DNA from: Actinobacteria bacterium IMCC26207
Lineage (GTDB): Bacteria; Actinomycetota; Acidimicrobiia; Acidimicrobiales; Microtrichaceae
Assembly: GCA_001025035.1 (NCBI GenBank)
Contig: LCZK01000009.1
Span: 248,001 to 312,000 of the forward strand
Length of the DNA: 64,000 nucleotides
Direction of reading: 5' to 3'
The notes beneath the pieces are model-generated. The model was not told where the DNA came from. It ran no database searches and was given only the letters and a program-made list of their open reading frames with translations. The position numbers and the translations under genes were made by a program. Below, one piece after another: positions 1 to 8,336 of this stretch. Position 1 is the first letter of the stretch. Every line of letters begins with the position of its first letter.

Positions 1-557
1 AAGTCGGGGTGGAACTGATCAGTATCACCACCGAGGAATCCGTAGAAACCCTCAAACCCACGAGCTATCGGCCAGCGATTGAATGGCCCGGCGGGAGTCG
101 TTTCTTGAGAGGGAGTCAGGTGCCACTTGCCCACCGCGAAGGTGTTGTAGCCCTGTTCCACAAGAACCTCAGAGATAAACCCGTGCTCAAAACCCATCGT
201 GCCGTTCAGACCCGGATAGCCCATAGAGAGTTCGGTAATCGCGCCGAGCCCCAAGCTGTGATGGTTGCGGCCCGTCAGCAGGCATCCGCGAGTCGGCGAG
301 CACAGCGCTGTGGTTTGAAAGTTGGAGTAGCGCAGGCCGTTCGCGGCGAGTCGATCCAGATTCGGAGTCTCACAAAGACCACCGAATGCAGAGAGTTGAC
401 CGTACCCAACGTCGTCCAACACGATCATCACAACGTTGGGCGCACCAGCGGGCGGTTGCGGACGCCCTGGCCAGGCTGGGGTTGAAGTTTCTGCAGTGCG
501 GCCGATTTTTCCTGGAAACGGTTCGCCGGCCGCGTAGGTCACAAATGGGTCAGCCAT
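1..557 (-). CDS. Sulfatase (arylsulfatase family), N-terminal part, cut by window edge
   Basis: This is the first 185 residues of a type I sulfatase, an enzyme that hydrolyses sulfate esters; the 3' end lies outside the window. The sequence shows the metal-binding start of the fold (VVMIVLDDVGYG, Asp48/Asp49), the signature CSPTRG at residues 86-91 in which Cys86 would be converted to formylglycine, followed by LTGRNHH and AVGKWHL, all in the family's usual order. No signal peptide is visible, so it may be cytoplasmic or exported by another route. The ATG at 557 is chosen because a stop lies eight codons upstream in frame; no good ribosome site is seen. Substrate cannot be told from this fragment. 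Confidence 0.9.
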   Translation of the reverse strand, partial: MADPFVTYAAGEPFPGKIGRTAETSTPAWPGRPQPPAGAPNVVMIVLDDVGYGQLSAFGGLCETPNLDRLAANGLRYSNFQTTALCSPTRGCLLTGRNHHSLGLGAITELSMGYPGLNGTMGFEHGFISEVLVEQGYNTFAVGKWHLTPSQETTPAGPFNRWPIARGFEGFYGFLGGDTDQFHPD

Positions 558-724
558 GCTTCGCTGCGATTCTGTTCATAGAAAGATTGTAGATGCATCC
601 ACAGTGCTGAATTAATCCACATGCTAAATTTCGTCCACTCGGTTTTCGGCATTGTCCGGTCTGAGTTCTAGTGCGCAGATAGGTAAGGAATACCCGGAAT
701 ATCTGACTATCAAAGGAACTCAAC

Positions 725-829
725 ATGATTATTGCCATCGTTGCCATTGGAGCCGCGGTTCTCGCAATTGACGGAGCAGCCGTTGGGTGGGTCAAGAAGT
801 CCCGCTCAGAAAAAGAAACAGAAGCCTAA
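725..829 (+). CDS. 34-residue single-pass membrane microprotein upstream of heliorhodopsin
   Basis: A short open frame of 34 codons begins with ATG at 725, preceded by a good Shine-Dalgarno (AAAGGA at 712-717, about seven bases away). The product has a hydrophobic stretch at residues 2-22 rich in Ile, Ala, Val and Gly, then Trp-Val-Lys-Lys and a charged tail (KKSRSEKETEA), the pattern of a single transmembrane helix with its basic C-terminus in the cytoplasm. It ends 62 bases before the heliorhodopsin start on the same strand, so the two may share a transcript. I do not recognise a family. The ribosome site and membrane topology make it more likely real than chance, but no homologue has been checked. 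Confidence 0.6.
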   Translation: MIIAIVAIGAAVLAIDGAAVGWVKKSRSEKETEA

Positions 830-891
830 AAAGGCCCTTCTATCTGCGGCTGATGCCCTTGAGTCTGGGTGGAGTGGACTAGACATGGCGC

Positions 892-1713
892 ATGAATCCC
901 CAAGCAAGCTCCGCTGCAACCACCGGCACTGTCGCAAAACGCGACAAAGCCGCGAATGAAGTCTCGGTTCGCAAACTTCGCATCGGGAACATCGTTGTAG
1001 GGCTGATCTTCTTGGTGCAGGTCATCGCCATTCTGCTCCTTTCAAATGACTTCTCTATTCCTGTAGTTGCCACGTATCAGAACGGTCCCCCGGGAACTCC
1101 CGGCACTGGCGAAACCTTTACGATGTTTTCGGTTCGCTTTGGATGGGCGATTGCGTTTTTCTTGGTTCTTGCGGCAGCAGATCATCTACTGATGGCCACG
1201 CCGAAGATCAATGGCTGGTACGAGCGCCAACTTGATCAAGGTCGAAACACTGCTCGCTGGGTTGAGTACTCAATAAGTTCCTCCGTGATGATTGTGTTGA
1301 TCTGCCTGCTGACCGGCATCAACGACATCTATGCGCTCGTCGCAATCTTTGGTGTGAACGCCGCAATGATCTTGTTCGGCCTGCTCATGGAACGCATCAA
1401 CCCAGATCGAAGCTCGGTTGACTGGTGGCCGTTTATCTTCGGTTGCATAGCCGGAATCGTCCCGTGGATTGCAATCACCTTGGCCATTGTTGGTGCTCAG
1501 CAGAAGTACTCGGGGGTGCCCGGATTTGTCTTTGCCATCTTTATCTCACTGTTTATTTTGTTCAATTGCTTTGCCATCAACCAACTGTTGCAATACCGAA
1601 ACCGCGGACGCTTTATGAACTACCGGTTTGGCGAGTACGCATTCATCATTTTGAGTTTGATCGCCAAGAGTCTGTTGGCCTGGCAAGTCTTTAGTGGAGC
1701 CCTGTTCTCGTAA
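892..1713 (+). CDS. Heliorhodopsin
   Basis: A 273-residue, seven-helix protein of the heliorhodopsin family, retinal proteins with inverted membrane orientation that do not pump ions; their role is unsettled. Compared from memory with 48C12, the match is close: NGPPGT after helix A, RWVEYS carrying counterion Glu125 (Glu107 in 48C12), the SSSVMIVLI and IFGVNAAMILFG segments, FGCIAGIVPWI, and SLIAKSLLAWQVF with the Schiff-base Lys259 (Lys241). Both key residues sit at an offset of 18, as does His98 (His80). The 48C12 residue His23 appears to be Phe40 here. Start ATG 892 has no close ribosome site; GGAG lies about 18 bases upstream. A membrane microprotein precedes it and an FAD enzyme faces it tail-to-tail. 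Confidence 0.96.
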   Translation: MNPQASSAATTGTVAKRDKAANEVSVRKLRIGNIVVGLIFLVQVIAILLLSNDFSIPVVATYQNGPPGTPGTGETFTMFSVRFGWAIAFFLVLAAADHLLMATPKINGWYERQLDQGRNTARWVEYSISSSVMIVLICLLTGINDIYALVAIFGVNAAMILFGLLMERINPDRSSVDWWPFIFGCIAGIVPWIAITLAIVGAQQKYSGVPGFVFAIFISLFILFNCFAINQLLQYRNRGRFMNYRFGEYAFIILSLIAKSLLAWQVFSGALFS

Positions 1714-1714
1714 C

Positions 1715-2983
1715 TCAGTTGCTCTGAGCGGACTCGCTCAGAATCATCTCGGCTACTCGCCTGCCAGAGAACAACGCTCCTTGAATTGAGGGCGTGTCCC
1801 TGTGATCCCCGCATACAAAAAGACCATCGCCAAGCGACACACTTCGCTTGGGTGCAAAGGGCGGGCTGCTATCCGGTTGAGCATGCTGAATCACGTTGGT
1901 ATGAACATGAGTCCACTGCTTTGCCTGCGCACCAAACCACACAGCCATCTGCCTGCGAACTGCTTGCAGTAGATCGTTTGGGTCGACTTCGGGTTTGCCC
2001 GTTACGCCGAGCGGAGGGCAGGCGGCCGCAATCAATGTACGGCCATCTGATGAGTATTCGGGTGCAACATTGGTCATGACTGCCAGATTCAACGCCGGAC
2101 CGCTACGGCAACTATCTAGGGCAATCAGCGGGCGAGCAAACGGTGGCTCATCGGCTGCAAACCATACGCAAGACACTGGGCGAGACACCACCGGGGCTAG
2201 TCCCAAAAGGGTTGCAGCGGCTGGACCTTCAGTTGCGATGACTACATGATCTGCGGCAAAGATCTGACCGTCCCGGGTAGTGACCTGCCCTGGCCTCACT
2301 TCTGACACCGCAGTGTGAAGCCGCAGCACGCCTGCGGGGAGCGCGTCCGCTATCTGCTGTGGAATGGCTCCCATCCCAGCGGCTGGAACGGCAGAGGATC
2401 CAACGGCCAAACAATGCAACACCAGATCAAACATGCGCCGGCTTGCCGTCAGGTCGGCATCAAGTTGGATACCACCTACTAGCGGCCGAAAAAAGCGATC
2501 AATGATCTTGGGGCTCAACCCCTCTTCCTGCAGGGCCTGCATCGTGGTGATGTCCTCACCTCTCACAAGGTCCGCAGGATTGGCTCTCTTTAATCGGAGT
2601 AGCAGCCGACCGAGCCGCAATTTGTCAGCCAAGGTTCCCACTGGGGCGATAGCAGAGTCCAACAACGCAGATGGTTGGCGCAGCGGATCACCCACCCGGC
2701 GCAGGCGTTCACCAAACCAGAGCAGCGCGCCGGGGTCAAACTCGCGAAGATCGAGGGCATCAAGATCAAGTTGCCGTTCAAGTTCGGGATAGGCGGTGAG
2801 CAGAACCTGAAAGCCCCGATCCACATGGAATCCATCGATCTGATCAGTACGCACCCGACCGCCCACGCCGTCTGAGGCTTCAAGCAGCAGAACCGAACGC
2901 CCAGCGTCAGTCAGCGTCCTTGCGGCAGTCAAACCAGCTAAGCCGGCACCGACCACCACAACCTCATAGTGCTCCGTGGGCAT
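1715..2983 (-). CDS. FAD/NAD(P)-dependent amine-oxidase/carotene-desaturase-like oxidoreductase
   Basis: A 422-residue flavoprotein of the protoporphyrinogen oxidase / phytoene desaturase superfamily. The N-terminus has the dinucleotide-binding motif VVVGAGLAGLTAA (Gly12, 14, 17), acidic Glu35 at the end of the second strand, and the family motif GVGGRVRT at 39-46. The C-terminus has VFVCGDHRDTPSIQGALFSGRRVAE, the usual second FAD contact. Members close a double bond in carotenoids or oxidise amines or porphyrinogens; the substrate cannot be assigned here. The stop codon lies one base from that of heliorhodopsin on the other strand, so the genes are convergent and not co-transcribed. A carotenoid link to the rhodopsin is attractive but is inference only. 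Confidence 0.85.
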   Translation of the reverse strand: MPTEHYEVVVVGAGLAGLTAARTLTDAGRSVLLLEASDGVGGRVRTDQIDGFHVDRGFQVLLTAYPELERQLDLDALDLREFDPGALLWFGERLRRVGDPLRQPSALLDSAIAPVGTLADKLRLGRLLLRLKRANPADLVRGEDITTMQALQEEGLSPKIIDRFFRPLVGGIQLDADLTASRRMFDLVLHCLAVGSSAVPAAGMGAIPQQIADALPAGVLRLHTAVSEVRPGQVTTRDGQIFAADHVVIATEGPAAATLLGLAPVVSRPVSCVWFAADEPPFARPLIALDSCRSGPALNLAVMTNVAPEYSSDGRTLIAAACPPLGVTGKPEVDPNDLLQAVRRQMAVWFGAQAKQWTHVHTNVIQHAQPDSSPPFAPKRSVSLGDGLFVCGDHRDTPSIQGALFSGRRVAEMILSESAQSN

Positions 2984-3091
2984 GGGTTGAACTTAGAACT
3001 CGCCGGGGCTACTCGCCAACCTATCGATGCCGCGGGCTAGGCAGTTACTGACTGGGGTGCAGCAGCTGAGTCGGTGGAGAACTCCGCGACC

Positions 3092-3901
3092 TCAACCCAA
3101 GAGGCGTTCGATTACCACTGCAACTCCGTCTTCATCGTTGGATGCAGTGACCTCATTCGCAGCAGCTTTCAACAGCGGGTCGGCATTTGCCACCGCCACA
3201 CCATGACCGGCCCAGCGAATCATCTCCAGGTCGTTTGGCATATCTCCGAAAGCAACCACCTGAGTAGCGGCAATCCCTGACTGCGACAGCAACTGCTCGA
3301 TGGCAGCCGCTTTATGAACGGACGGATGTGAGAGCTCAAGAAAAGACTCATCAATCGAGTGCGTCACCAGTGCTCGATCCCCCACTACGGCCTGCAGTGC
3401 ATCTGCAGTTCCCGGTGCTGCGGGGCTCGGCAGCCGCACAATCAGCTTGAGAACATCTCGATCTAGAAACGATCTGATGGGCCCAACTCGTAGGCCTTCT
3501 AGCTTCCAACTTCCAACAAGGCCCTGATTTTTCACCTTGAAGGACTCGTCAAGAGAGAATTCAAACCCCTGTTCACATCCCAGCAGCGCATCAGGGAATG
3601 CATCCAGGATCTCGTCGACTAGGGAAAGAACAACTTCGGCTTTGAGTTCGATACACGAAACAAGCCGATGCTCTGCAGGGTCATAGACCGCTGCACCGTT
3701 GGCACAGATCACCAAGCCACGATCACCAAGTTGTTCAACAATTGGCGCAATCCATCTTGGTGGACGTCCCGTAGCAATAACGAAGCGCAGCCCAGAATCC
3801 TCTACAGCCATCACTGCCGCACGGGTTCGAGTCGATACTGTGCCATCGGATCGAAGCAGGGTTCCATCAAGATCTGTGGCGATTGCCTGAAAACTTGTCA
3901 C
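3092..3901 (-). CDS. HAD-superfamily Cof-type phosphatase
   Basis: A 269-residue haloacid-dehalogenase-fold hydrolase of the Cof/YidA subfamily (type IIB cap), which dephosphorylates sugar phosphates or related small metabolites. Motif I is DLDGTLL with nucleophile Asp10 and acid/base Asp12; motif II is in FVIATGR; Lys is in the PSVHKAAAIEQLL segment; motif IV is VAFGDMPNDLEM near residue 220, the usual metal-binding site. Length is typical. Translation seems to start at GTG 3901. The gene runs divergently from the GGDEF gene, leaving about 100 bases between them. The substrate cannot be predicted from sequence. Confidence 0.92.
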   Translation of the reverse strand: MTSFQAIATDLDGTLLRSDGTVSTRTRAAVMAVEDSGLRFVIATGRPPRWIAPIVEQLGDRGLVICANGAAVYDPAEHRLVSCIELKAEVVLSLVDEILDAFPDALLGCEQGFEFSLDESFKVKNQGLVGSWKLEGLRVGPIRSFLDRDVLKLIVRLPSPAAPGTADALQAVVGDRALVTHSIDESFLELSHPSVHKAAAIEQLLSQSGIAATQVVAFGDMPNDLEMIRWAGHGVAVANADPLLKAAANEVTASNDEDGVAVVIERLLG

Positions 3902-3998
3902 GATATGAAACTAGATGTTGCAGCGGGATTCGTTGTAGAAACAAGGACGTGAGCAGCTTGCTATGGTCTAGGACTGAACTGATAGGCACCTTCTGACC

Positions 3999-5111
3999 AT
4001 GACCCAGAATCCACTATTTGACGAGATGCAGGTTCACCCCAAGCGCTCGTTGGGTCATGTCAGCGCTGCTCTTGAAGCCATCGCAACAGCGGCACCTGCA
4101 GGGGTGCTGATGCTCACCTTGGTTCAGCAGGAGAGCTATTACTCTGCACTCTCAGAGCGATACGAACGTCTGGCTCAAGCGGGTGCCACCGTGATTATCG
4201 GGTATTCAGGCGAAGCGCCCAAGGCAGATGGAGTGCACCACGTCGACCTTGAACGAGATGGGCAGTTGAGCATGAGTTGGGCCGTGACGGTGCTAGGCCC
4301 TGACTTCGGCGCGTACTTGACTGCAGAAGATCTGGTCACGTTCGACCCTCGGGAATCCTCTCTGGAACCGGGGCGAGAGTTCGCTGCAGCCTGGGGATTT
4401 GATCGAATCAAAGCGGCTGAAGTGACCGGCTTCTACCTTCAGCGTATGGAGTCTGAACTCCCAGAAGGAGTCGTCAAACAGGTTCGGAGCCAGATTTCGC
4501 AATCCACTTCTGAGTCGCCCTCGCCTGCCGAAGCTGCGTTAGCAGCATCGAATGTCGTAACGCTAGATCGAGTGATTTCGCTGGAAACAAATCTTGCTCG
4601 GGCGATTCAAGAACTTGATCTAGAGGCTCAGGCCGCATCCCAGGATCCTCTGACTCAACTTCTCAATCGACGGGGGTTTGATCGCTGGTCCGGTTCGAAC
4701 GAACCGAGCGGAGCGACACTTCCTAGCGTGGGTCTCATCTTGATTGACTTAGACGACTTCAAAGCCGTGAACGATCAGATGGGGCACCTAGTAGGAGACC
4801 AACTCCTGCAACAGATTGCCCAAGCGCTTCGCGACGAAACCCGGCCTAGCGACATTGTGTGTCGCTGGGGTGGCGATGAGTTTTTAGTGGCCTGCCCGGG
4901 CACCGAAACCGAGAAACTCGCCGAAGTTGCAGAGCGGCTCGTCAAGGCCATCTCGGCGATCAACGTTGATGGCATGTCGGTGAATGCCTCTGCGGGGCTT
5001 CACGTGGGCACCCTGTCGGAGTTGGGGATCCTTGAGGCCGACCGTGCCCTCTATGGCGCCAAGCTGCTCGGCGGGGGCTCCGTGGTGAGCGCTTCAGACC
5101 TGCCGAACTGA
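3999..5111 (+). CDS. DICT-like sensor domain with GGDEF diguanylate cyclase
   Basis: A 370-residue cytoplasmic signalling protein. Residues 1 to about 165 resemble the DICT domain, a sensor often found with diguanylate cyclases (family assignment from memory, less certain). A linker with a short heptad-like stretch follows, then a complete GGDEF domain: DPLTQLLNRRGF, DLDDFKAVNDQMGH, and RWGGDEF near residue 292. An inhibitory RxxD site (RPSD) lies exactly five residues before GGDEF, so product inhibition by cyclic di-GMP is expected. All active-site residues are present, so it should make cyclic di-GMP. No membrane segment is seen. The 3' end overlaps the convergent zinc-ribbon gene by 18 bases. 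Confidence 0.9.
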   Translation: MTQNPLFDEMQVHPKRSLGHVSAALEAIATAAPAGVLMLTLVQQESYYSALSERYERLAQAGATVIIGYSGEAPKADGVHHVDLERDGQLSMSWAVTVLGPDFGAYLTAEDLVTFDPRESSLEPGREFAAAWGFDRIKAAEVTGFYLQRMESELPEGVVKQVRSQISQSTSESPSPAEAALAASNVVTLDRVISLETNLARAIQELDLEAQAASQDPLTQLLNRRGFDRWSGSNEPSGATLPSVGLILIDLDDFKAVNDQMGHLVGDQLLQQIAQALRDETRPSDIVCRWGGDEFLVACPGTETEKLAEVAERLVKAISAINVDGMSVNASAGLHVGTLSELGILEADRALYGAKLLGGGSVVSASDLPN

Positions 5112-5654
5112 GCCTGCTAAGCGAGCGAGTTCTGCTGCCTTCGTTCTGGCTAGGGCAGGCCAAAATTCTTGGATCGGGAACGGGAACTCCAAATCGCACC
5201 AGCCTTCTCCAATAATCAGTTCAATCGCGTAATACTCCATGAACTCCTCAGGGGTCTCGGCCTCATCCTCCGTCTCGGCCTCGGTCCCATCCTCGGTGCG
5301 TGGGTCCCACCAAGCGTGAATCACATACCCGCTCAGCGGGTTCAGATCCTGCACGAGTTCCTTGTTGAGCGCAGCAATAGTTTTGACTTCGATCAGGCGT
5401 AGAAAATCTGCAAGGTTGCGCACCACTCCGTCGGATGTGACCTCGCTCAATTGGCCTTGCCAGTCGCAGGCCAAACAGCCGTAACTACCTGCCCCAAGAG
5501 AACAGCCACCAATGTAAATTTCAGTTTCATTCTCTGCGAACTCATGCGATGGATACCCCCACAGGATTGGCCGGATCTGGTCCTTTGCACAGTTCGGGCA
5601 GAGCGCCGGGGTGTTGACCCGACGCTGCATCAGGCTGGGCTCGTAGAAGCTCAT
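5094..5654 (-). CDS. Zinc-ribbon protein, third gene of the ARPP-1/ARG operon
   Basis: A 186-residue protein of no family I can name. It has CPNC at residues 19-22 and CLAC at 60-63, spaced as a zinc ribbon, with another Cys at 51 in GGCSLGAGSYGC. The middle is strongly acidic (about residues 120-140, many Glu and Asp) and the C-terminus is mixed. Translation is coupled to the upstream gene: its ATG overlaps that gene's TGA (ATGA at 5651-5654), and a perfect AAGGAGG lies nine bases upstream inside the preceding coding region. The tight coupling says it works with the ADP-ribosylglycohydrolase fusion. Its role could be nucleic-acid binding or a protein contact; this is inference. Confidence 0.8.
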   Translation of the reverse strand: MSFYEPSLMQRRVNTPALCPNCAKDQIRPILWGYPSHEFAENETEIYIGGCSLGAGSYGCLACDWQGQLSEVTSDGVVRNLADFLRLIEVKTIAALNKELVQDLNPLSGYVIHAWWDPRTEDGTEAETEDEAETPEEFMEYYAIELIIGEGWCDLEFPFPIQEFWPALARTKAAELARLAGSVRQV

Positions 5655-7204
5655 ATCGAGCCTCCTTCGCCCAGTTCGTGCTGCTCAAGAGCCATGACTG
5701 CAGCTGCTTGAAAGGCTTTGGGTCCGTACTGCCAGGTGCCGAGTTGCTCGCCTGCGGAGACAAGCGCATCTTTTGCCTTGAGTTCTTGCAGGTGCACCAT
5801 CCAAGAGGCGGCTGAGGTTGGTGTTCGGTTTGCTGCAGCTACGCAATGCACAAACACCTTGCGGTCTTCAAGCAGATACTGATCAAGTCCTTCAACAAGT
5901 TCTGCAAGTAGCAGCGGAAGGTTGGGGTTATCGGCTTCGTTCGAGTCGATAAAGCCCAGCACATGGTGCTCCACGCCTAGGGGAACCTCATCTGTTCCCA
6001 TGCGGCACAACGAGACCACCGCATCTGCCCCATCGGCCAGCGCACCAGCGAGGGCAAAAACATTGCCGAACTCAATTCCCGAAATTTCGAGGCGATACGG
6101 CTGGTCGCCAAAAGTCCGTTCGTAGTACGGCACCCAGGTTTCGCGATCTGGCCACGGGTTTGTGGGGTCGCCGCTCATGTACACACCCCTAGCTAGGCGC
6201 TCTAGGTCGGCGCAATGGCGAACTTCTTCGTGGTAGGTGCGGTGGCCGTGCAGCTTGCGCCGCCATTGGAATGGCAGAGCGGTTACTCCCCATCGTGCTC
6301 CTAGCAACGATCCGGCAATTGCGGCCACAGTGTCGGTGTCTCCACCGGCTCGCACAATCTTCTCGAGTACGAGTTGCATGTGCATTCCATGACATGGCCC
6401 ATCTGGCACGGGAGTTGAACAGATTGCAGCAAGCGCTGCTTGAAAGGCGTGGACTACCCAGCCGTTATTGGTGAAGTCCCTTGGGCTAGCCGTTGTTGCT
6501 TCTTCAATCAGTTGAACCCAGCGCTGTTGACGCTCTGCCGTGGGCAGGTACTCAACGGCATCAAGTAGCGGCTCCGCCCAGTCCCACGGGGTTGCCGAGC
6601 CGGGGGCGTGGTGCAGCGTGTGGTCGATTGCGACTGACCACAACACACATGCGTCCACACAATCCGCTGCGGCGTGCGTCAGCTCAGAGACACTCTTTGC
6701 CAATGCGGCAATCGCCTCTGGATTTTCTGGGTAAGCCAGTGCGACCGGCCCGGTTCTCATCAGGCTCCCGTTGCCAGCTGGCACAGGATATTTATTCTTG
6801 CAGTAGGACACAGCCCTTTCTGCCAGAGGATGCACGCCCGAGAGCACGGCACTGGTTTGGATTCCAACGTCGGCCGGGCCGCTCTTGAACCAGTCTCGGA
6901 ACCCTTGCTCAATACTTGCTATCTGGTATCTGCCAGGGTCATACCCATCGGGGAGAGGGTCGCCCTCAAAGAGCGCTTGCAGAATGACGAGCGCTAGTTG
7001 GGTGTCGTCAGTCCACTCGCCTGGTGCCCAGCCGAAACTTCCCCCGCCGGCCATCAAGACGGGAATATCTTCGCCAAACGCCGCCCCAAATTCGTAGCCG
7101 GCGCCGAGCGCATCCCCGGCTGCCGAGCAGACCACCACCCCAGTTGCCCGGTCGGTCAGTACGCAAGGCGTAGGACTATCGATGTAGTCAGAGCTGTTCT
7201 TCAA
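5651..7204 (-). CDS. ADP-ribosylglycohydrolase fused to a dual-specificity-type phosphatase
   Basis: A 517-residue fusion. Residues about 15-330 form an ADP-ribosylglycohydrolase (DraG/ARH type) that removes ADP-ribose from proteins or nucleic acids: GDALG at 30-34, the metal site WTDDT at 64-68, GSLMRTGPVAL, HAAADCVDACVLW and the second metal site GGDTDTVAAIAG near 290. Residues about 370-517 form a Cys-dependent phosphatase with the P-loop HCVAAANRT near 452 (HCx5R). The pairing suggests linked removal of ADP-ribose and phosphate from one substrate (inference). Translation appears to begin with TTG at 7204 preceded by AGGGAGA. It follows ARPP-1 by 64 bases and overlaps the zinc-ribbon gene by four. 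Confidence 0.92.
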   Translation of the reverse strand: MKNSSDYIDSPTPCVLTDRATGVVVCSAAGDALGAGYEFGAAFGEDIPVLMAGGGSFGWAPGEWTDDTQLALVILQALFEGDPLPDGYDPGRYQIASIEQGFRDWFKSGPADVGIQTSAVLSGVHPLAERAVSYCKNKYPVPAGNGSLMRTGPVALAYPENPEAIAALAKSVSELTHAAADCVDACVLWSVAIDHTLHHAPGSATPWDWAEPLLDAVEYLPTAERQQRWVQLIEEATTASPRDFTNNGWVVHAFQAALAAICSTPVPDGPCHGMHMQLVLEKIVRAGGDTDTVAAIAGSLLGARWGVTALPFQWRRKLHGHRTYHEEVRHCADLERLARGVYMSGDPTNPWPDRETWVPYYERTFGDQPYRLEISGIEFGNVFALAGALADGADAVVSLCRMGTDEVPLGVEHHVLGFIDSNEADNPNLPLLLAELVEGLDQYLLEDRKVFVHCVAAANRTPTSAASWMVHLQELKAKDALVSAGEQLGTWQYGPKAFQAAAVMALEQHELGEGGSI

Positions 7205-7268
7205 TTGTTCTCCCTATCCCTTTTCCCAGGTTCATTCTTTCATCTTTGGTGCGGGTGAACCTTGTTCA

Positions 7269-8237
7269 TTAGGCGGCTAGGGCAAATGCGCTGGCATGAA
7301 TCATCGTGTCTTCCCAGCTCAGCACCTGCCCCACCAGGCGAGAAGTGCGAATGTGGCGTTCGGTTCCCAGGCCAACACCATCGGCCTGAGTGGCCTTGGC
7401 CGTTGCTAGCCGGAGAATGAATCGCAGTGCACGAGAGGCCGAGGGCCGACCGTGTAGCTCTGCGGGTGCGTCGAGCAGGTGTGCTCGCACCATTGCCGCC
7501 CATTGGGCTGCGAGCAGTTCTGGAGTTGCCAGTATTTCTGCTGCAACCACCCGTGACCCGTGAGTGACCACTACCCCGCACTGCCCTGGCAACGGACCGA
7601 GCTCAATCAGTTCGGCAGCTGCGTCGGCCAGACGGCGATACTCCTGTGGTGGCTCCACGCCGCTTTCGGAGAAGATCGCCTCAAGGTCTGCATAGTTTCT
7701 GGTTGGAGCGTCCATCGAGAGCCGGGTGAGTTCATAATCCACCGAGTCCCATACCGCCCCCTGATTCGAGGTTTTTCGGCCAGTGTGGCGCAGGCTCTGC
7801 TCAACTCCGGCCGATTTAGCCCGCCGAACTCGCCGGCTTACATGGCCAGCGGATCCGGTGAAGTTACGAGACCCGCCCCAGCGGCCAGACTCAATGCACG
7901 AGACGGGAATGTCTAGGCTGGCTCGGGGTGGAACCAGCACGCTGACGTTCAGTGATCGTGTTTGCAAACCACCTTTCACGGTCTCGCCTTCGACCAGCAG
8001 AAACACCTGATCGATCTTGCTGGTGACCGAGAGTGTGGGCACTGACTCAGACTCTGCTTCTTTCACCGCAATCGAGTCTGGAAGGCCCGTGACCACCGGA
8101 GCCGAGAGCGGTTGGAACAAGTACACCGGGAACAAGGTGACCCCAGCTCGGGTGATTGGAGCACCGAGCGATGCATGCTCAAGTGCCAAAACCGGTCCTG
8201 CTGACGGGCCTGCTGTGTGTTGTGCTGATGTCGTCAC
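7269..8237 (-). CDS. ARPP-1 (DUF6569) family protein
   Basis: A 322-residue protein matching the ARPP-1 family, named for its association with ADP-ribosylglycohydrolase and rhodanese/phosphatase-superfamily proteins. The recognisable core runs through VFLLVEGETVKGG, TRSLNVSVLVPP, IPVSCIESGRW (residues about 75-120), then NQGAVWDSV and APTRNY, and a second conserved block around GQCGVVVTHGSRVVAAEI. There is no signal peptide or membrane helix. It is first in the operon, starting at GTG 8237 behind a good GAGGAGA site. Its biochemical activity is not known to me; context points to ADP-ribose or NAD-linked nucleic-acid metabolism, perhaps in stress or defence. Having the associated enzyme activities fused next to it is strong contextual support. 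Confidence 0.88.
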   Translation of the reverse strand: MTTSAQHTAGPSAGPVLALEHASLGAPITRAGVTLFPVYLFQPLSAPVVTGLPDSIAVKEAESESVPTLSVTSKIDQVFLLVEGETVKGGLQTRSLNVSVLVPPRASLDIPVSCIESGRWGGSRNFTGSAGHVSRRVRRAKSAGVEQSLRHTGRKTSNQGAVWDSVDYELTRLSMDAPTRNYADLEAIFSESGVEPPQEYRRLADAAAELIELGPLPGQCGVVVTHGSRVVAAEILATPELLAAQWAAMVRAHLLDAPAELHGRPSASRALRFILRLATAKATQADGVGLGTERHIRTSRLVGQVLSWEDTMIHASAFALAA

Positions 8238-8336
8238 CGTGTCTCCTCAAAGTTGCTGCAGGGCTGAACTCGCCCTACACCCCTATGAGTCAGACAGGGT
8301 GAAGATGTGACATTTTGGGTACGTCAGGCCGGAGCG

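Noticed and set aside
9-485. Plus-strand 158-codon frame at the left end
   Set aside because: It is antisense to a clear sulfatase with CSPTR motif on the minus strand; its own sequence has no recognisable domain.
829-891. Terminator after the microprotein
   Set aside because: AAAAAGGCCCTT lacks a stable hairpin, so read-through into heliorhodopsin is likely.
6493-6888. Plus-strand 131-codon frame
   Set aside because: Shadow of the ADP-ribosylglycohydrolase fusion on the minus strand; composition Arg/Pro-rich as expected for an antisense frame.
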